NCBI RefSeq assembly: GCF_026157085.1
Contig: NZ_JANPVN010000001.1
Coordinates: 1,984,001 to 2,048,000, forward strand
Length of the DNA: 64,000 nucleotides
Reading direction: 5' to 3'
Origin: Sphingomicrobium arenosum
Lineage (GTDB): Bacteria > Pseudomonadota > Alphaproteobacteria > Sphingomonadales > Sphingomonadaceae
Made by a program: the position numbers and the translations under genes. Under the pieces are notes generated by a model. It was not told where the DNA came from and did not search any database. It saw only the letters and a list, made by a program, of their open reading frames with translations. How positions within the stretch are numbered: position 1 is the first letter of the stretch; each line of letters begins with the position of its first letter. This document shows, piece by piece, positions 46,366 to 58,076 of this stretch.

Positions 46366-47904
46366 GTGAGCACCCCCAAGGCCGATGGCGGCAAGGGCGA
46401 CCTCGCCGCGTTGGCGCGTGGCGGCCGCATCAATTTCATCGGCTTCCTCTTGCGCCTGTTGGGCCGCATCCCCTTCCTCTTCATCGCCGGGCGCTTCTAT
46501 GGCGCCGAGGCGCTGGGGCGCTTCGCCTTCGCGCTGATCGTCGTCGAATTCGCCGCCCAGCTGTCGACTCTGGGCCTCAAGCGCGGGCTCGCCCAGCAGC
46601 TCAGCAAGTCGCCCGAGGAAGCGCATAACAATGTCGCTTGGGATGCGCTTATGGTGGCCTTCGCGGGCTCGCTGGTCGCCATGGCGATCCTCTTCATCTT
46701 CCCCTGGATGATGTTTCCGGGCAGCGAGGTGCGCGGGCTGGAACGCCTTCTTCCCATCACGGTCCTCGCGCTCGCCTGGACCGAGATCGCGCTTGCCGCC
46801 TGCAACTATCGCCACGACGTCAAGGTCACGGTGCGTAGCCGCGCCATCGTCGAGCCATGGATCCTGTCGATCGTCGCGGCGGTCTGGATTTCCATCTCGA
46901 CCGACGACGGCCTCATCATCGCTTATGTGTTCTCGATGGTCGGGGCGTTCGTGACCGCCATGCATGCGTTCATCAGGGCGTACGGTCTACCGCTGAACTG
47001 GTCGCCGCATATCCGCGAACTTGGCCGCATGGCGCTGCAGAACCTGCCCGTCGCCGCCGCCGATGCGACCGAATGGATGACCCGCCGCCTCGATCTCATC
47101 GTGCTCGGCTTCTTCTTCTCGCCGACCATCTACGGCATCTATTATGCCGCGCAGGCGCTGGCCTCGCTGCCGGGCCGCCTCAAGACCAGCTTCGAGCCGA
47201 TCATGGGCCCTGTGATCAGCCAGAATATCGAGGCGGGCAACATGACCGCCGTCGGCCAGCAGGTGCGCCAGGTCGGCTTCTGGATCATCGCCGCGCAGGC
47301 CGGCATCGGCCTTGCGCTCGGCATCCCCGCCATGGCCGTCCTCAACCTCGTCGGCGAGGAATTCGGCTCGGGCTATATCATCCTCGCCGTCCTGCTCGCC
47401 GCCGAGGTCATCGCCGCGATGGCCGCGGTCAGCGACGCCGCGCTCATCTATCTGGCGCGCCATCGCAACATGATCATCGGCTTCATCATGCTGGGGATCG
47501 AGGCGGCGACCGGCGCGGCCGCCATCCTCATCCTGCGCTCCTTGGGCTATCCACCCGAAATACAGGCCGCGGGTGCTGCCGCCGGGCTCGCCATCGCCTT
47601 CGGCTTTGCTGCAGTCGCCAAAGCTTGGCTCCTCTCGGGCATCGTCAACACCAGCGTGTCGGGCTGGCGCTGGCCGCTCGTCTGGGCGGCGGTGGCCACT
47701 GTCCCGCTCGGTCTCATGATCGGCCGCCTGCCCGACTGGGCGCAGCTCACCATGGGCGCGCCGACCATTCTCCTCATCTTCGGCATCGTCGTCTGGCGCT
47801 GGGGCTTCGGGCCGGAGGATCGCGAGCTGTTCAAGATGAGAAAGGGCGAAGCGAGCAGCGCCGAATTGCCCGCGCCCGGTTCGACGGGCGATACGCCGAG
47901 CTAG
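46366..47904 (+). CDS. Oligosaccharide flippase / lipopolysaccharide biosynthesis membrane protein
   Basis: A 512-residue, about 12-14-helix MATE/Wzx-like transporter starting at GTG 46366 with a GGAGG site. It begins GGRINFIGFLLRLLGRIPFLFIAGRFYG and shows GLKRGLAQQLSK. It probably flips a lipid-linked sugar. It lies alone; no glycosyltransferase is adjacent. A 22-nt gap follows polA, so cotranscription is possible. Confidence 0.87.
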   Translation: MSTPKADGGKGDLAALARGGRINFIGFLLRLLGRIPFLFIAGRFYGAEALGRFAFALIVVEFAAQLSTLGLKRGLAQQLSKSPEEAHNNVAWDALMVAFAGSLVAMAILFIFPWMMFPGSEVRGLERLLPITVLALAWTEIALAACNYRHDVKVTVRSRAIVEPWILSIVAAVWISISTDDGLIIAYVFSMVGAFVTAMHAFIRAYGLPLNWSPHIRELGRMALQNLPVAAADATEWMTRRLDLIVLGFFFSPTIYGIYYAAQALASLPGRLKTSFEPIMGPVISQNIEAGNMTAVGQQVRQVGFWIIAAQAGIGLALGIPAMAVLNLVGEEFGSGYIILAVLLAAEVIAAMAAVSDAALIYLARHRNMIIGFIMLGIEAATGAAAILILRSLGYPPEIQAAGAAAGLAIAFGFAAVAKAWLLSGIVNTSVSGWRWPLVWAAVATVPLGLMIGRLPDWAQLTMGAPTILLIFGIVVWRWGFGPEDRELFKMRKGEASSAELPAPGSTGDTPS

Positions 47905-48014
47905 GCGCTAGCGAAATGGTTGGCGGATAGCGGCGCGGGGCGGCCCGCGACGTCGGTCCTGTCGCGCTAAAGCACGCAGGCCGTCCGCCTTTCGCTGTCT
48001 CTCGACAAAAGCGC

Positions 48015-48032
48015 GCGTTGCTCGCGCAACGC
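48015..48032. terminator. Short hairpin between convergent flippase and purH genes
   Basis: GCGTTGC-TCGC-GCAACGC is a perfect 7-bp stem with a 4-nt loop. The 147-nt gap (47905-48051) holds no gene. There is no T-tract; the role as terminator is inferred from position only. Confidence 0.45.
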
Positions 48033-48051
48033 CGCGCTTCTGCTCGGCAGC

Positions 48052-49638
<1,587 letters not shown>

Positions 49639-49646
49639 GATGGTCC

Positions 49647-51257
49647 TTAGCTCGAGCGGCGGAATTGCCAGTTGACGGTCGCGCCCTCCTTGCCCGCCTC
49701 GGCGGCGATGACAAGCTGGCTTGCGTTGATCGGGCGCGCACCCGGCGCGATGACGAGGCTCTGGTCGAGCGACAGCGCGCCGCCGGTGCAGCGGAACTGC
49801 CATGGCGGCGCATTGCGGGGGCGCAACAGCGCGCCCTGTCCGTCGGCGGTCGGAATGACCTCGACATCGGGGGCGATGTGAAAGCGCAAGAGGAAGGGTA
49901 GCGTCTTGCGCCTGAGGCGCCGTCCCTCAGGCTTGAGATTGTCTTCGCCGCGCACCTCCTTGCCGTCATTGGACAGCGCGAGCTTGCGTTCGTGCATCAG
50001 CCCGAAGCGCTTGAGATAACCGTCGTGCGTCGCGGTCAGGCGGCTGAAATGATCGTCCTCCTTGCGCTCCACCTCAATGGCCGGGATGCCTTTTTTCGGC
50101 ACTCCTTCATCGTCGAGCGGTGTCGAGTTGGCGCCATCGAGGACAAGTCCCGAATGGGCGTCCGATCCGCGCAGTCCCGCGACCAATGCTGGCGGCAGCC
50201 GGTCGGGCCGCGTGCCGGGGCCCCCGCAGCTCATCACCAGCCGCTGCTCGCCATCGCAAATCTCGATCGCCAGCGTGGAGGCGTGGGCGCTTGGCGCATG
50301 CGGCGGCAGCGGCGGCGGCGCGGCGTCGATCTGCACCACCGTGCCGAGCGCCGACAGGCGGTGATAGCCCCAGCCGCGCGGCTTGCGCAGCGGCCGGGCG
50401 CGCATGCCGCAGCCTTCGACCAGCGCGTTCAGCGCCTGCGGATCGCCGGGATGCCCACCCTGCCAGCTGGCGAGGCCGCCATCGCCCATGCGCACCCCGT
50501 GCAGCGCGGCGAGCGCGGCGCTCGCAGCATCCTCCAGCGCATCGGGCAGCGCCTGCTTGGCGGCAAAATAAGCGGCGCGGACCAGCCCCAGCCGGTCGAC
50601 CAGCAGCGCCTGTTCCCACGGCCGCCGACTGATCAGCCCGCCGTCCTCATGCTGGCCCTGCCCCAGCGCTCGCATCAGCCCCGCCTCGGCGCGCGCCACA
50701 CGCGGCAGGTCGCCTTCCATGCACAAGCACGCCGCCGTCATCCCCGCCCATGCGGTGATCCGCGGCAGCCCCGGCGGCACCTTGTCTGCGCTCTCGCCCA
50801 ATTGGCGCGCGGCGCGAGCCATGGCGTTGAGCAGGCTGCGCCGATACTCCTCGTCGCGGCTCGACAGGATGTAGGGCGCATAGGCCAGCCAGAAGAGCAG
50901 CCGTTCGCCCATGAGGTCACTCGCCCAGGCGGCATCGGGTTCGGCACCATGAACGTGCAGCCAGCGGCGCACCACCGCCTCCCCCAGCCGCGAGCCCTGT
51001 TCGCGCCCGGCGGCGGCGGCAAGGTCGCGCAGCCACGAAAAACCATGCAGGTGTCGGTGCAGCGGCTGCGCGAGGTCGAGCGTCGAGAAATCGAGCCCCT
51101 GCAGCGCGAACCGCTCGCCGTCGTGCAGGAGGACGCCCTGCCCGAGCGCCTCGCCCACGCCGCGATCGCCCTCGACATGGTCGCGCGCCACCGCCGCCAG
51201 CCGCAGCGACTGGCGTTTGCCCCCGAGCAGCCGACCGAGCCAGCCGCCCTCGCCCAT
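49647..51257 (-). CDS. Heparinase II/III-family protein
   Basis: A 536-residue protein with a helical N-terminal (alpha/alpha) domain ([32 protein letters not shown]) and a C-terminal beta domain ([29 protein letters not shown]). Sphingomonads commonly carry it next to purH. It is cytoplasmic by sequence (no signal peptide); its polysaccharide target is unknown. The ATG overlaps the rpe stop by 1 nt (TGATG). Confidence 0.87.
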   Translation of the reverse strand: MGEGGWLGRLLGGKRQSLRLAAVARDHVEGDRGVGEALGQGVLLHDGERFALQGLDFSTLDLAQPLHRHLHGFSWLRDLAAAAGREQGSRLGEAVVRRWLHVHGAEPDAAWASDLMGERLLFWLAYAPYILSSRDEEYRRSLLNAMARAARQLGESADKVPPGLPRITAWAGMTAACLCMEGDLPRVARAEAGLMRALGQGQHEDGGLISRRPWEQALLVDRLGLVRAAYFAAKQALPDALEDAASAALAALHGVRMGDGGLASWQGGHPGDPQALNALVEGCGMRARPLRKPRGWGYHRLSALGTVVQIDAAPPPLPPHAPSAHASTLAIEICDGEQRLVMSCGGPGTRPDRLPPALVAGLRGSDAHSGLVLDGANSTPLDDEGVPKKGIPAIEVERKEDDHFSRLTATHDGYLKRFGLMHERKLALSNDGKEVRGEDNLKPEGRRLRRKTLPFLLRFHIAPDVEVIPTADGQGALLRPRNAPPWQFRCTGGALSLDQSLVIAPGARPINASQLVIAAEAGKEGATVNWQFRRSS

Positions 51258-51910
51258 CAGGCTTGCTTCAGCGCTTCGATGTTGGCGGCATAGGCGCCCG
51301 GCCCGCCACGGAAGACCGCGCTGCCCGCGACCAGCGCGGTCGCGCCCGCGCTCTTGCACGAGGGGGCGGTGTCAGGATCGACGCCGCCATCGACCTCGAT
51401 ATGGAAATCGAGCCCGCGCTGCTCCTTCAGCTTTGCGATGGCCTCGACCTTGCGCAGCTGGTCGTGGATGAACTTCTGTCCGCCAAAGCCGGGATTGACG
51501 CTCATCACGAGGACGAGGTCGGCGAGGTCGAGCAGATAGTCGATCGATTGCTCGCTCGTCCCCGGATTGATGACCACGCCCGCCTTCTTGCCTAGGCCGC
51601 GAATGGTCTGGAGCGTGCGATGCGCATGCGCGCCCGCTTCGGGATGGATGGTGATGATGTCCGCACCTGCCTCGGCGAAGGCCTCGAGATACGGGTCGAC
51701 CGGGCTGATCATCAGATGGACGTCGAAGGGCTTGTCGGTGTGCGGGCGCAGCGCCTTCACCACCGCCGGACCGATGGTGATGTTGGGCACGAAATGCCCG
51801 TCCATCACGTCGACATGGATCCAGTCGGCCCCCGCTGCATCGATGGCGCGAACTTCCTCGCCGAGCTTGGCGAAATCGGCGGACAGGATCGAGGGGGAGA
51901 TGATGGTCAT
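51257..51910 (-). CDS. rpe: Ribulose-phosphate 3-epimerase
   Basis: A 217-residue TIM-barrel enzyme, Zn/Fe-dependent. Motifs: [53 protein letters not shown] and EVDGGV. It epimerises ribulose-5-P and xylulose-5-P in the pentose phosphate pathway and Calvin cycle. ATG 51910 has GGGAAG upstream. It follows rsmB and precedes the heparinase gene by a 1-nt overlap. Confidence 0.97.
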   Translation of the reverse strand: MTIISPSILSADFAKLGEEVRAIDAAGADWIHVDVMDGHFVPNITIGPAVVKALRPHTDKPFDVHLMISPVDPYLEAFAEAGADIITIHPEAGAHAHRTLQTIRGLGKKAGVVINPGTSEQSIDYLLDLADLVLVMSVNPGFGGQKFIHDQLRKVEAIAKLKEQRGLDFHIEVDGGVDPDTAPSCKSAGATALVAGSAVFRGGPGAYAANIEALKQA

Positions 51911-51932
51911 GATGGTCTTCCCAATGCCCTGA

Positions 51933-53189
51933 TCAGGCGGCGCGGACAAGGTGCGCGATGAAGAAGCCGTCGAGCCCGCCGGCCTCGGCGAGCATCCCCG
52001 GCACGATCCTGAGCCAACCCTTCGCGCTCGGCCTCAAGCCCGCCATCTCGGGCACCGGCGCGATCTCGAAATCGGGATGGCGCGCGAGGAAGGCGGGAAT
52101 CTGCAATTCCCCCTCCTCGGGCTCTAGGCTGCAGGTAGCAAAGACAAGGCTCCCGCCCTTCTTCACCAGCCCCGCCGAAGCATCGAGCAGCTGCGCCTGC
52201 AATTCGGCCATTTCGGCGATGATGCGCGGGCTGGCGCGCAGCAGGCTCTCGGGATGGCGGCGAAAGGTGCCGGTCGCGCTGCAAGGCGCATCGAGCAGCA
52301 CCGCATCGAACGGATCGGCCTTGTGGCGGCGAAGGTCGCGGGTGACGACCCGCGCCGACAGGCCGGTGCGCGCAAGGTTCTGCTTCACCCGCTCCAAGCG
52401 CCGTTCAGACAGGTCGAGCGCGGTGACCTCATGCCCTGCGGCCGCGAGCTGGAGGGTCTTACCCCCCGGTGCCGCGCAGGCATCGAGCACCCGCTTAGCC
52501 TTTGCGGGGATTAGCCGCGCGGGCAGCGAGGCGGCAAGGTCCTGCACCCACCATTCGCCCTCGTCGAAACCTGGCAGCCCGGTCACCGCATCGCCCGAGG
52601 TCACGCGGACATGGCGGGGCGCGAGGCGCGCGCCCTCGGGCGCGGCGGCGTCATCACTCTTGAGGCTGATGTCGAGCGGCGGACGCTCACCCAGCATTTT
52701 GCGCGCGGCCTCGAGCGCCTCGTCGCCCCACAGCGCCCAGCGGTCGGCCACCCCGTCCGGGAGCTGCGGCACCTTGAGGTCGGGCAGTTGCTGCTTCAAC
52801 AGCTTCGAGATCACGCCATGGACCAGCCGACGCTGGCCGCCGACCACCAAGGGCAGCGCGGTGGCGACGACCGCATGATGCGGGATTTCGAGGACGATGG
52901 CCTGCGTGAGCGCAAGCCGCAGCACCTGCCGCACCTTCGCATCCTCGGCCACAGGCCTCTCCATCGCCCCGTCGATCAGTGCATCGAGGTCGGGCAGCCG
53001 CCGCAGCGTCTCGCCCGCGATGGCGTGCGCGAGCCGCGCATCGTCGGGCTTCAGCCCCGTCGTCGCGGCGGGCCCGGCGGCCTCTAGCGTTTCGGCGCGG
53101 CGCAGCACGGCGTCGAGCAATCTGAGGGCGGCGCGGCGTGCGCCGGTCCCAGCGGGGTCGGGGCTACGGTTGTTTTGCGGTCTTGGCAT
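51933..53189 (-). CDS. rsmB: RsmB/NOP-family SAM-dependent RNA methyltransferase
   Basis: A 418-residue enzyme with an N-terminal NusB-like domain (about 15-135) and a C-terminal methyltransferase ([37 protein letters not shown] and [13 protein letters not shown]). The two Cys in APCSATG and ATCSLEP are the family pair for m5C methylation of 16S rRNA. It lies 22 nt upstream of rpe. Confidence 0.93.
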   Translation of the reverse strand: MPRPQNNRSPDPAGTGARRAALRLLDAVLRRAETLEAAGPAATTGLKPDDARLAHAIAGETLRRLPDLDALIDGAMERPVAEDAKVRQVLRLALTQAIVLEIPHHAVVATALPLVVGGQRRLVHGVISKLLKQQLPDLKVPQLPDGVADRWALWGDEALEAARKMLGERPPLDISLKSDDAAAPEGARLAPRHVRVTSGDAVTGLPGFDEGEWWVQDLAASLPARLIPAKAKRVLDACAAPGGKTLQLAAAGHEVTALDLSERRLERVKQNLARTGLSARVVTRDLRRHKADPFDAVLLDAPCSATGTFRRHPESLLRASPRIIAEMAELQAQLLDASAGLVKKGGSLVFATCSLEPEEGELQIPAFLARHPDFEIAPVPEMAGLRPSAKGWLRIVPGMLAEAGGLDGFFIAHLVRAA

Positions 53190-53217
53190 GCGTCCCCTTA
53201 GCGCCCAAATGCAAGGG

Positions 53218-53385
53218 ATGAAACGCCCTAAACATCTCGAACCGCCCGAATATCTCTCGCCATCGCCCCCCGTGCCCGAACCCGAGAAGGTCGAGGTCGA
53301 CGAACCGCCCGTCGGCGAGGAAGAGAAAAAGGACCCGACCCGCTACGGCGATTGGGAACGCAAGGGGATCGCTTGGGATTTCTAG
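53218..53385 (+). CDS. Succinate dehydrogenase assembly factor 4-like (DUF1674) protein
   Basis: A 55-residue protein ending in DPTRYGDWERKGIAWDF, the diagnostic C-terminus of the SDHAF4/DUF1674 family. The N-terminus is Pro/Glu-rich and probably disordered. The family protects flavinated SdhA in assembly. ATG 53218 is preferred, but 53209 and 53188 are possible. No sdh gene is in the window. Confidence 0.85.
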   Translation: MKRPKHLEPPEYLSPSPPVPEPEKVEVDEPPVGEEEKKDPTRYGDWERKGIAWDF

Positions 53386-53477
53386 GCAAGCGCCCGAGCG
53401 TAGCGACGCCGGCCTGAAAGGCCGCCGGAGCAGCGCGAGGAGCGCGCGAGGCCGCCCTCGCGCCCTAGGCGCTCACC
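53386..53477. repeat. Intergenic region with second copy of REP-like palindrome
   Basis: The 20-nt block GCGCGAGGCCGCCCTCGCGC (53444-53463) is the exact reverse complement of that at 8746-8765. It lies between convergent sdhAF4 and gpsA genes. A further GGCCTGAAAGGCC hairpin (53421-53433) is nearby. It may serve as a bidirectional terminator. Confidence 0.6.
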
Positions 53478-54470
53478 TCAGGCATTTTCCGGCCGCGCCG
53501 GGCGGCTCAAGATCTGCTCCACCGCCGCCTCGATATCGACCGCGCCCGACAGGAGCGCCGCCACCGTCTCGACGATCGGCATGTCGATGTCGCGATCCTT
53601 GGCGATCTTGGCCAGCACCGGCGCGGTATGCGCGCCTTCTGCCACCGTCGTGCGATCGCTCATCAGTTCCTTCGCCGACTTGCCTTCGCCGATCGCCTTG
53701 CCAAGCGAGAAATTGCGGCTCGCGGTCGAGGTGCAGGTGAGGACGAGGTCGCCCAGCCCCGACAGGCCCGCCAGCGTCTCCTCGCGCGCGCCCACCGCCG
53801 CGCCGAAGCGCTTCATCTCGGCGAAGCCGCGCGCGATGATCGCGGCGCGCGCATTCTGCCCCATCGCCCGACCCTCGACGATCCCGCAGGCGATCGCGAG
53901 CACGTTCTTGATCGCGCCGCCGACCTCGGCCCCGGCGATATCGTCGGTCGAATATAGCCGGAATTGCGGCAGCGCGAGGCGCTCGTGCAGCGCCGTGCCC
54001 AGCGCCTCGTCCTCGCATGCCAGCGTCACCGCCGTCGGCAGCCCGCGCGCGACCTCATGCGCGAAGCAGGGCCCCGAGAGCACCGCGATGGGCGACGAGG
54101 CGCAGATATCCTTCGCGACATGGTGCAACAGCTGGCCCGAACGCTCCTCGATGCCCTTGGAGCACAGCACCAAAGGCATGCCGGGACAGGGCGCACGTTC
54201 GAGCACCGCGCGCATATGCTGGGCGGGCGTCACCACCAGCCAGGCATCGGCCTCGGCAAGGTCGGAGAAATTGTTGGTGGCGCGAATGCTCGGCTCGAGC
54301 GGAATGTCCTTCAGATAGACGGGGTTCTGGTGGATCTTGTTGACCGCCCGCGCGACATCCTCTTCCAAGGCCCAAAGCAGCACCTCGCGCCCGCCGGTCG
54401 CGGCCACCTGCGCAAGCGCAGTCCCCCAGGCGCCCGCGCCGACAACCGCGATCTTCTCGGTCTTGCTCAT
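53478..54470 (-). CDS. gpsA: NAD(P)-dependent glycerol-3-phosphate dehydrogenase
   Basis: A 330-residue enzyme making sn-glycerol-3-phosphate for phospholipids. The Rossmann motif is VVGAGAWGTALAQVAA, with LCSKGIE, LSGPCFAHEVARGLPTA and EVGGAIKNVLAIACGI in the expected order. The ATGA overlap with tsaD (54467-54470) shows coupling. Confidence 0.97.
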   Translation of the reverse strand: MSKTEKIAVVGAGAWGTALAQVAATGGREVLLWALEEDVARAVNKIHQNPVYLKDIPLEPSIRATNNFSDLAEADAWLVVTPAQHMRAVLERAPCPGMPLVLCSKGIEERSGQLLHHVAKDICASSPIAVLSGPCFAHEVARGLPTAVTLACEDEALGTALHERLALPQFRLYSTDDIAGAEVGGAIKNVLAIACGIVEGRAMGQNARAAIIARGFAEMKRFGAAVGAREETLAGLSGLGDLVLTCTSTASRNFSLGKAIGEGKSAKELMSDRTTVAEGAHTAPVLAKIAKDRDIDMPIVETVAALLSGAVDIEAAVEQILSRPARPENA

Positions 54471-55498
54471 GCTTTCACTCCTGCCCCGCGGACCTTTTCG
54501 GCTTGCCTGTCGAGCGGCCAGCGCGCCCGCGCCGGCGTATCGAGCGGATCGGTCAGTCCGGCCGCGAACCGCTCCGCCCCGGCCCAGCCGATCATCGCCG
54601 CATTATCGGTGCATAGCCACAAGGGCGGCACCGAAAAGCGGCGATCATGCTCGGCGGCGAGCGCTTCCAGCGCCCCGCGCACCGACTGGTTGGCCGCCAC
54701 CCCGCCCGCCACGACGAGCGCGGGGGCATCACTCTTGTCCAGCGCGATGCGGGTCCGGTCGACGAAACAGTCGACCACCGCCTGCTGGAAACTCGCCGCG
54801 ATATCGGCATGGCTGTGCTGATCGGCGACCACCGCGCGCTGCACCGCGCTCTTGAGGCCGGCGAAGCTGAAATGCGGCTCCCCCGAGCCGACCAGCGGGC
54901 GCGGCAAGGGCACGGCCTCGGGATCGCCCTGTTTCGCCAATTCTTCCACTGCCGGTCCGCCGGGATAGCCCAGCCCCATCAGCTTGGCCGCCTTGTCGAA
55001 CGCTTCGCCCGCCGCATCGTCGATGGTGGTCGCGAGCCGCCGATAGTCATCGACCCCGCGCACTTCGAGCAATTGGCAATGCCCCCCGCTGGCGAGCAAC
55101 AGGAGATAGGGAAAGTCGAGATCGGGATCGGTGAGCCGCGGCGACAGCGCATGGCCCTCGAGATGATTGACCGCGATGAGCGGCTTGCCCGTCGCCAGCG
55201 CCAGCCCCTTGCCCGCGAGCAGCCCGACCATCACCCCGCCGACCAGCCCCGGCCCCGCCGTCGCGGCGATCGCATCGACGTCGCCCGGCTCCATGTCGGC
55301 GTCGACTAGCACTTGCCGAACGAGGTCGGGCAGGATCTCGGCATGCGCGCGCGCGGCGATCTCGGGAACGACTCCGCCGAAGGGCGCGTGACGTTCGGCC
55401 TGCCCGATCACACCCTGCGCGATGATCTGCCGGTCCGACGTCACTAGCGCGGCGGCGCTGTCGTCGCAGGAGCTTTCAAGGGCGAGAATGACGGCCAT
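54467..55498 (-). CDS. tsaD: tRNA N6-adenosine threonylcarbamoyltransferase
   Basis: A 343-residue ASKHA-fold enzyme that makes t6A37 in tRNAs reading ANN codons. Motifs: ALESSCDDSAAAL, NHLEGHALSP (metal ligands), LLLASGGHCQLL and YPGGPAVEELAKQG. ATG 55498 follows AAGGAAG. It is divergent from hemC, and its stop overlaps gpsA. Confidence 0.97.
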   Translation of the reverse strand: MAVILALESSCDDSAAALVTSDRQIIAQGVIGQAERHAPFGGVVPEIAARAHAEILPDLVRQVLVDADMEPGDVDAIAATAGPGLVGGVMVGLLAGKGLALATGKPLIAVNHLEGHALSPRLTDPDLDFPYLLLLASGGHCQLLEVRGVDDYRRLATTIDDAAGEAFDKAAKLMGLGYPGGPAVEELAKQGDPEAVPLPRPLVGSGEPHFSFAGLKSAVQRAVVADQHSHADIAASFQQAVVDCFVDRTRIALDKSDAPALVVAGGVAANQSVRGALEALAAEHDRRFSVPPLWLCTDNAAMIGWAGAERFAAGLTDPLDTPARARWPLDRQAEKVRGAGVKA

Positions 55499-55577
55499 CG
55501 GCGCTTCCTTAGACCCGCTGCCCCTGCAAAAGCCAGCATCACTTGCAGCACGGGCAGCCATGAGGCAGGGACGGGCC

Positions 55578-56489
55578 ATGACTTTCCGTTTAGGCACGCG
55601 CGGCTCCCCGCTCGCCCTCCTTCAGGCCGAAATGGTCAAGGCGGCGCTCATCGCGGCGCACGGCTGGGGCGAGGATGACGTCACCATCGTCACCATTTCC
55701 ACGCGGGGCGACCGCGACCGTGTCGCGCCCCTCACCGAGATGGGTGGCAAGGCGGTCTGGACCAAGGAACTCGACCGCGCGCTCCTGAACGGCGAGACCG
55801 ATGCCAGCGTGCACAGCATGAAGGATGTGGAAAGCGATCCGCACCGCCCCGAGGGGCTCGGCATTGCCGCGATGCTGCCCCGCGCCGACGTGCGCGACCG
55901 GCTGATCGGCGCGGACAGCGTCGAAGCGCTGCCGCAAGGCGCGATGATCGGTACCGCCTCGCCGCGCCGCGCCGCCCAGCTCAAGCGCTTGCGCCCCGAC
56001 ATCGCGACCACGCTGTTGCGCGGCAATGTCGCCACTCGGCTCGCCGCCGTGGCCGAAGGGAGGGTTTATGCCACGCTGCTTGCCGCCGCGGGCCTGTCAC
56101 GCCTTGGCAGCGACGAAGGCAGCGCCATTCCCGTCGAGACGCTGCTCCCCGCTCCTGCACAAGGCGCGATCGGAATCGACGCCCGCGCCGACGACGAGCG
56201 CGCGCGCCTTCTGCTCGCCGCCATCGACCATGGCGACACCAGCCGCGCCGTCCGCCTAGAGCGCGCCTTCACCGCGGCCTTGGGCGGCGATTGCCATTCG
56301 CCCGTCGCGGCGCTCGCCAAGATGGACGGCGATCGCGCCCGCCTGCGCGCCGCGCTCTACGCCGAGGATGGCAGCGACGAGATCAGCCGCGACGTGACGC
56401 TCGCCGCAGAGGATCATGCCGGCGCCGCCACCCTCGCGCGCACCATGCTCGCCGAGGCGCCCGCCAGCATCGCGGGCCTGTTCGACTGA
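55578..56489 (+). CDS. hemC: Porphobilinogen deaminase
   Basis: A 303-residue enzyme that links four porphobilinogens into hydroxymethylbilane. Cofactor-attachment Cys is C239 (GGDCHSPVAA). Other motifs: LGTRGSPLALLQAEMV, VHSMKDV and ASPRRAAQL. ATG 55578 is consistent with the family start. Its TGA overlaps hemD ATG (TGATG). Confidence 0.97.
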   Translation: MTFRLGTRGSPLALLQAEMVKAALIAAHGWGEDDVTIVTISTRGDRDRVAPLTEMGGKAVWTKELDRALLNGETDASVHSMKDVESDPHRPEGLGIAAMLPRADVRDRLIGADSVEALPQGAMIGTASPRRAAQLKRLRPDIATTLLRGNVATRLAAVAEGRVYATLLAAAGLSRLGSDEGSAIPVETLLPAPAQGAIGIDARADDERARLLLAAIDHGDTSRAVRLERAFTAALGGDCHSPVAALAKMDGDRARLRAALYAEDGSDEISRDVTLAAEDHAGAATLARTMLAEAPASIAGLFD

Positions 56490-57166
56490 TGCGTCCCATC
56501 CTCCTCCTCCGCCCCGAGCCCGGCGCCAGCCTCAGCGCCAACCGCGCCGCCGACATGGGGATCGAGGGGGTGGAGACCCTCCCGCTGTTCAAGGTGCGTC
56601 CGATCGAATGGACCCCGCCCGACCCCAAGCGGTTCGACGCCATTCTCATGACCAGCGCCAATGCCGCGCGCCACGGGGGCGAAGGGCTCAAGGCCCTGCG
56701 CGACCTTCCCGTCCATGCCGTCGGCGAGGCCACCGCCGCCGCCGCCAAGGCCGCCGGGCTGATGGTCGACGAGGTCGGTAATGGCGGGATCGATGCGCTG
56801 CTCGACCGCATTCCGGCGGACGCGCGCCTCCTGCACCTCGCGGGCCAGCATCGCCGCGCTCCTGCCGACGCCCCGCAGACGATCGTCCCGCTCGCTGTCT
56901 ATTCCTCAGTCGCACGCGAGGATCCCCTCGGGCTCGAGCGGCTGGCGGGCGCTATTGCAGTCGTCCACAGCCCCCGCGCGGGCAAGCGGCTCGCCGAACT
57001 CGTCGCGCGCGAGGGCATCGACCCCGCCACCATCGCGGTCGCCGCGATCAGCGAGGACGCTTGCCCGCCCGGCAGGATGGACTTCGAGGAGGTCGCCGTC
57101 GCCGCGCGCCCTCGTGACCGCGAACTCTTGCAACTGGCCGCGCATTTGCGCGACAAGGGGCGATGA
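56489..57166 (+). CDS. hemD: Uroporphyrinogen-III synthase
   Basis: A 225-residue protein with low sequence conservation, as usual for HemD. It has RPEPGASLSANRAADMGIE, a SANAARHGGEG in the middle and AISEDACPPGRMDFEEVAVAARP at the end. Position directly after hemC (1-nt overlap) supports the call. It cyclises hydroxymethylbilane. The stop overlaps the next gene by 4 nt (ATGA). Confidence 0.92.
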   Translation: MRPILLLRPEPGASLSANRAADMGIEGVETLPLFKVRPIEWTPPDPKRFDAILMTSANAARHGGEGLKALRDLPVHAVGEATAAAAKAAGLMVDEVGNGGIDALLDRIPADARLLHLAGQHRRAPADAPQTIVPLAVYSSVAREDPLGLERLAGAIAVVHSPRAGKRLAELVAREGIDPATIAVAAISEDACPPGRMDFEEVAVAARPRDRELLQLAAHLRDKGR

Positions 57167-57978
57167 GCTGGAAAAAGCGGGTGGGGCTGGGGGCGGCCCT
57201 CATAAGTATCGGCATGGTCACGACGCTTTATGGCGTCAGCCATTGGGAGGCGGGCCAGCGCTGGCTCGGCCTCTCGCCGGACGCGGCCGATGACGTGACG
57301 GTAGAAGCCGTCGCCACAGCGGAGCGGCGCCCGCTTGCCGCCTTGCAGGTGCCCGGCGCCGCGGACGATCCCGCCCCGTCGGTGCCGACGCCCGTCGCCT
57401 CCGACTCCGATACCGACGCCCGCATCGCCGCGCTTGAACGGGCGATGGTGCGCGCCGAGGGGGCGGCCGGGCGCGCCGACGGCCTGCTCATCGCTTTTGC
57501 CGCGCGCCGCGCCGCCGAGCGCGGGCTGCCCCTCGGCGTCCTCGAGCCCCTGCTTGTGGACCGCTTTGCCGCACGTCACGAGGCCGCGGTCGGCACCCTC
57601 ATCGCCAATGCGCGCGACCCCGTCCTGCTCGACGATCTCGTCGAAGTCTATCAGGGACTGGGCGATGAATTGCGCGGCCCAGGCCCCGATGCCTCGATGC
57701 TCGACCGGGTGCGGCGGACGCTCGGCAGCCTCGTCATGGTCTATCCCGCGAGCGAGGCCAATCCGCGCCCCCGCGCCCGCTTCGAACGCGCGTTGGTCGA
57801 CCTCAAACTCGGCAATGTCGAAGGCGCACTCGCCGAGACGATGCGCTTGCCCGGCGCGCGGGGCGAGACCGCACAGCGCTGGGTCGGCGACGCGCGCCGC
57901 TACATCGCGACGCAGCGCGCGCTCGACACCATCGAGACCGCCGCCTTGCTCAACCGAGAGAATATCGCGACCAATTGA
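57163..57978 (+). CDS. Mic60/mitofilin-like membrane protein (HemX-type position)
   Basis: A 271-residue protein with one N-terminal helix (about 6-25), a Pro/Ala-rich spacer, a short coiled-coil-like helix (TDARIAALERAMVRAEG) and a helical C-terminal part (LLDDLVEVYQGLGDELRG) ending RRYIATQRALDTIETAALL. In alphaproteobacteria the Mic60/mitofilin-like protein is encoded right after hemD, which is the main evidence. Its coiled coil is much shorter than in mitochondrial Mic60. It shapes inner-membrane folds in related bacteria. Confidence 0.75.
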   Translation: MSWKKRVGLGAALISIGMVTTLYGVSHWEAGQRWLGLSPDAADDVTVEAVATAERRPLAALQVPGAADDPAPSVPTPVASDSDTDARIAALERAMVRAEGAAGRADGLLIAFAARRAAERGLPLGVLEPLLVDRFAARHEAAVGTLIANARDPVLLDDLVEVYQGLGDELRGPGPDASMLDRVRRTLGSLVMVYPASEANPRPRARFERALVDLKLGNVEGALAETMRLPGARGETAQRWVGDARRYIATQRALDTIETAALLNRENIATN

Positions 57979-58076
57979 TTTCGTCTCCGATATCTTTTTC
58001 GGACAGCCTTGGTTAAGCCTTTTTCTGCTAGATAAAAGCTCAGCAAAAACCGGGGCTTAGGGGAACGACTTCACAG

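Noticed and set aside
44775-46484. Minus-strand 569-codon frame opposite polA
   Set aside because: It is antisense to polA, with no domain and no ribosome site.
47905-48051. tRNA or small RNA gene in the flippase-purH gap
   Set aside because: No cloverleaf or conserved TTCRA loop can be drawn. Only a short hairpin is seen.
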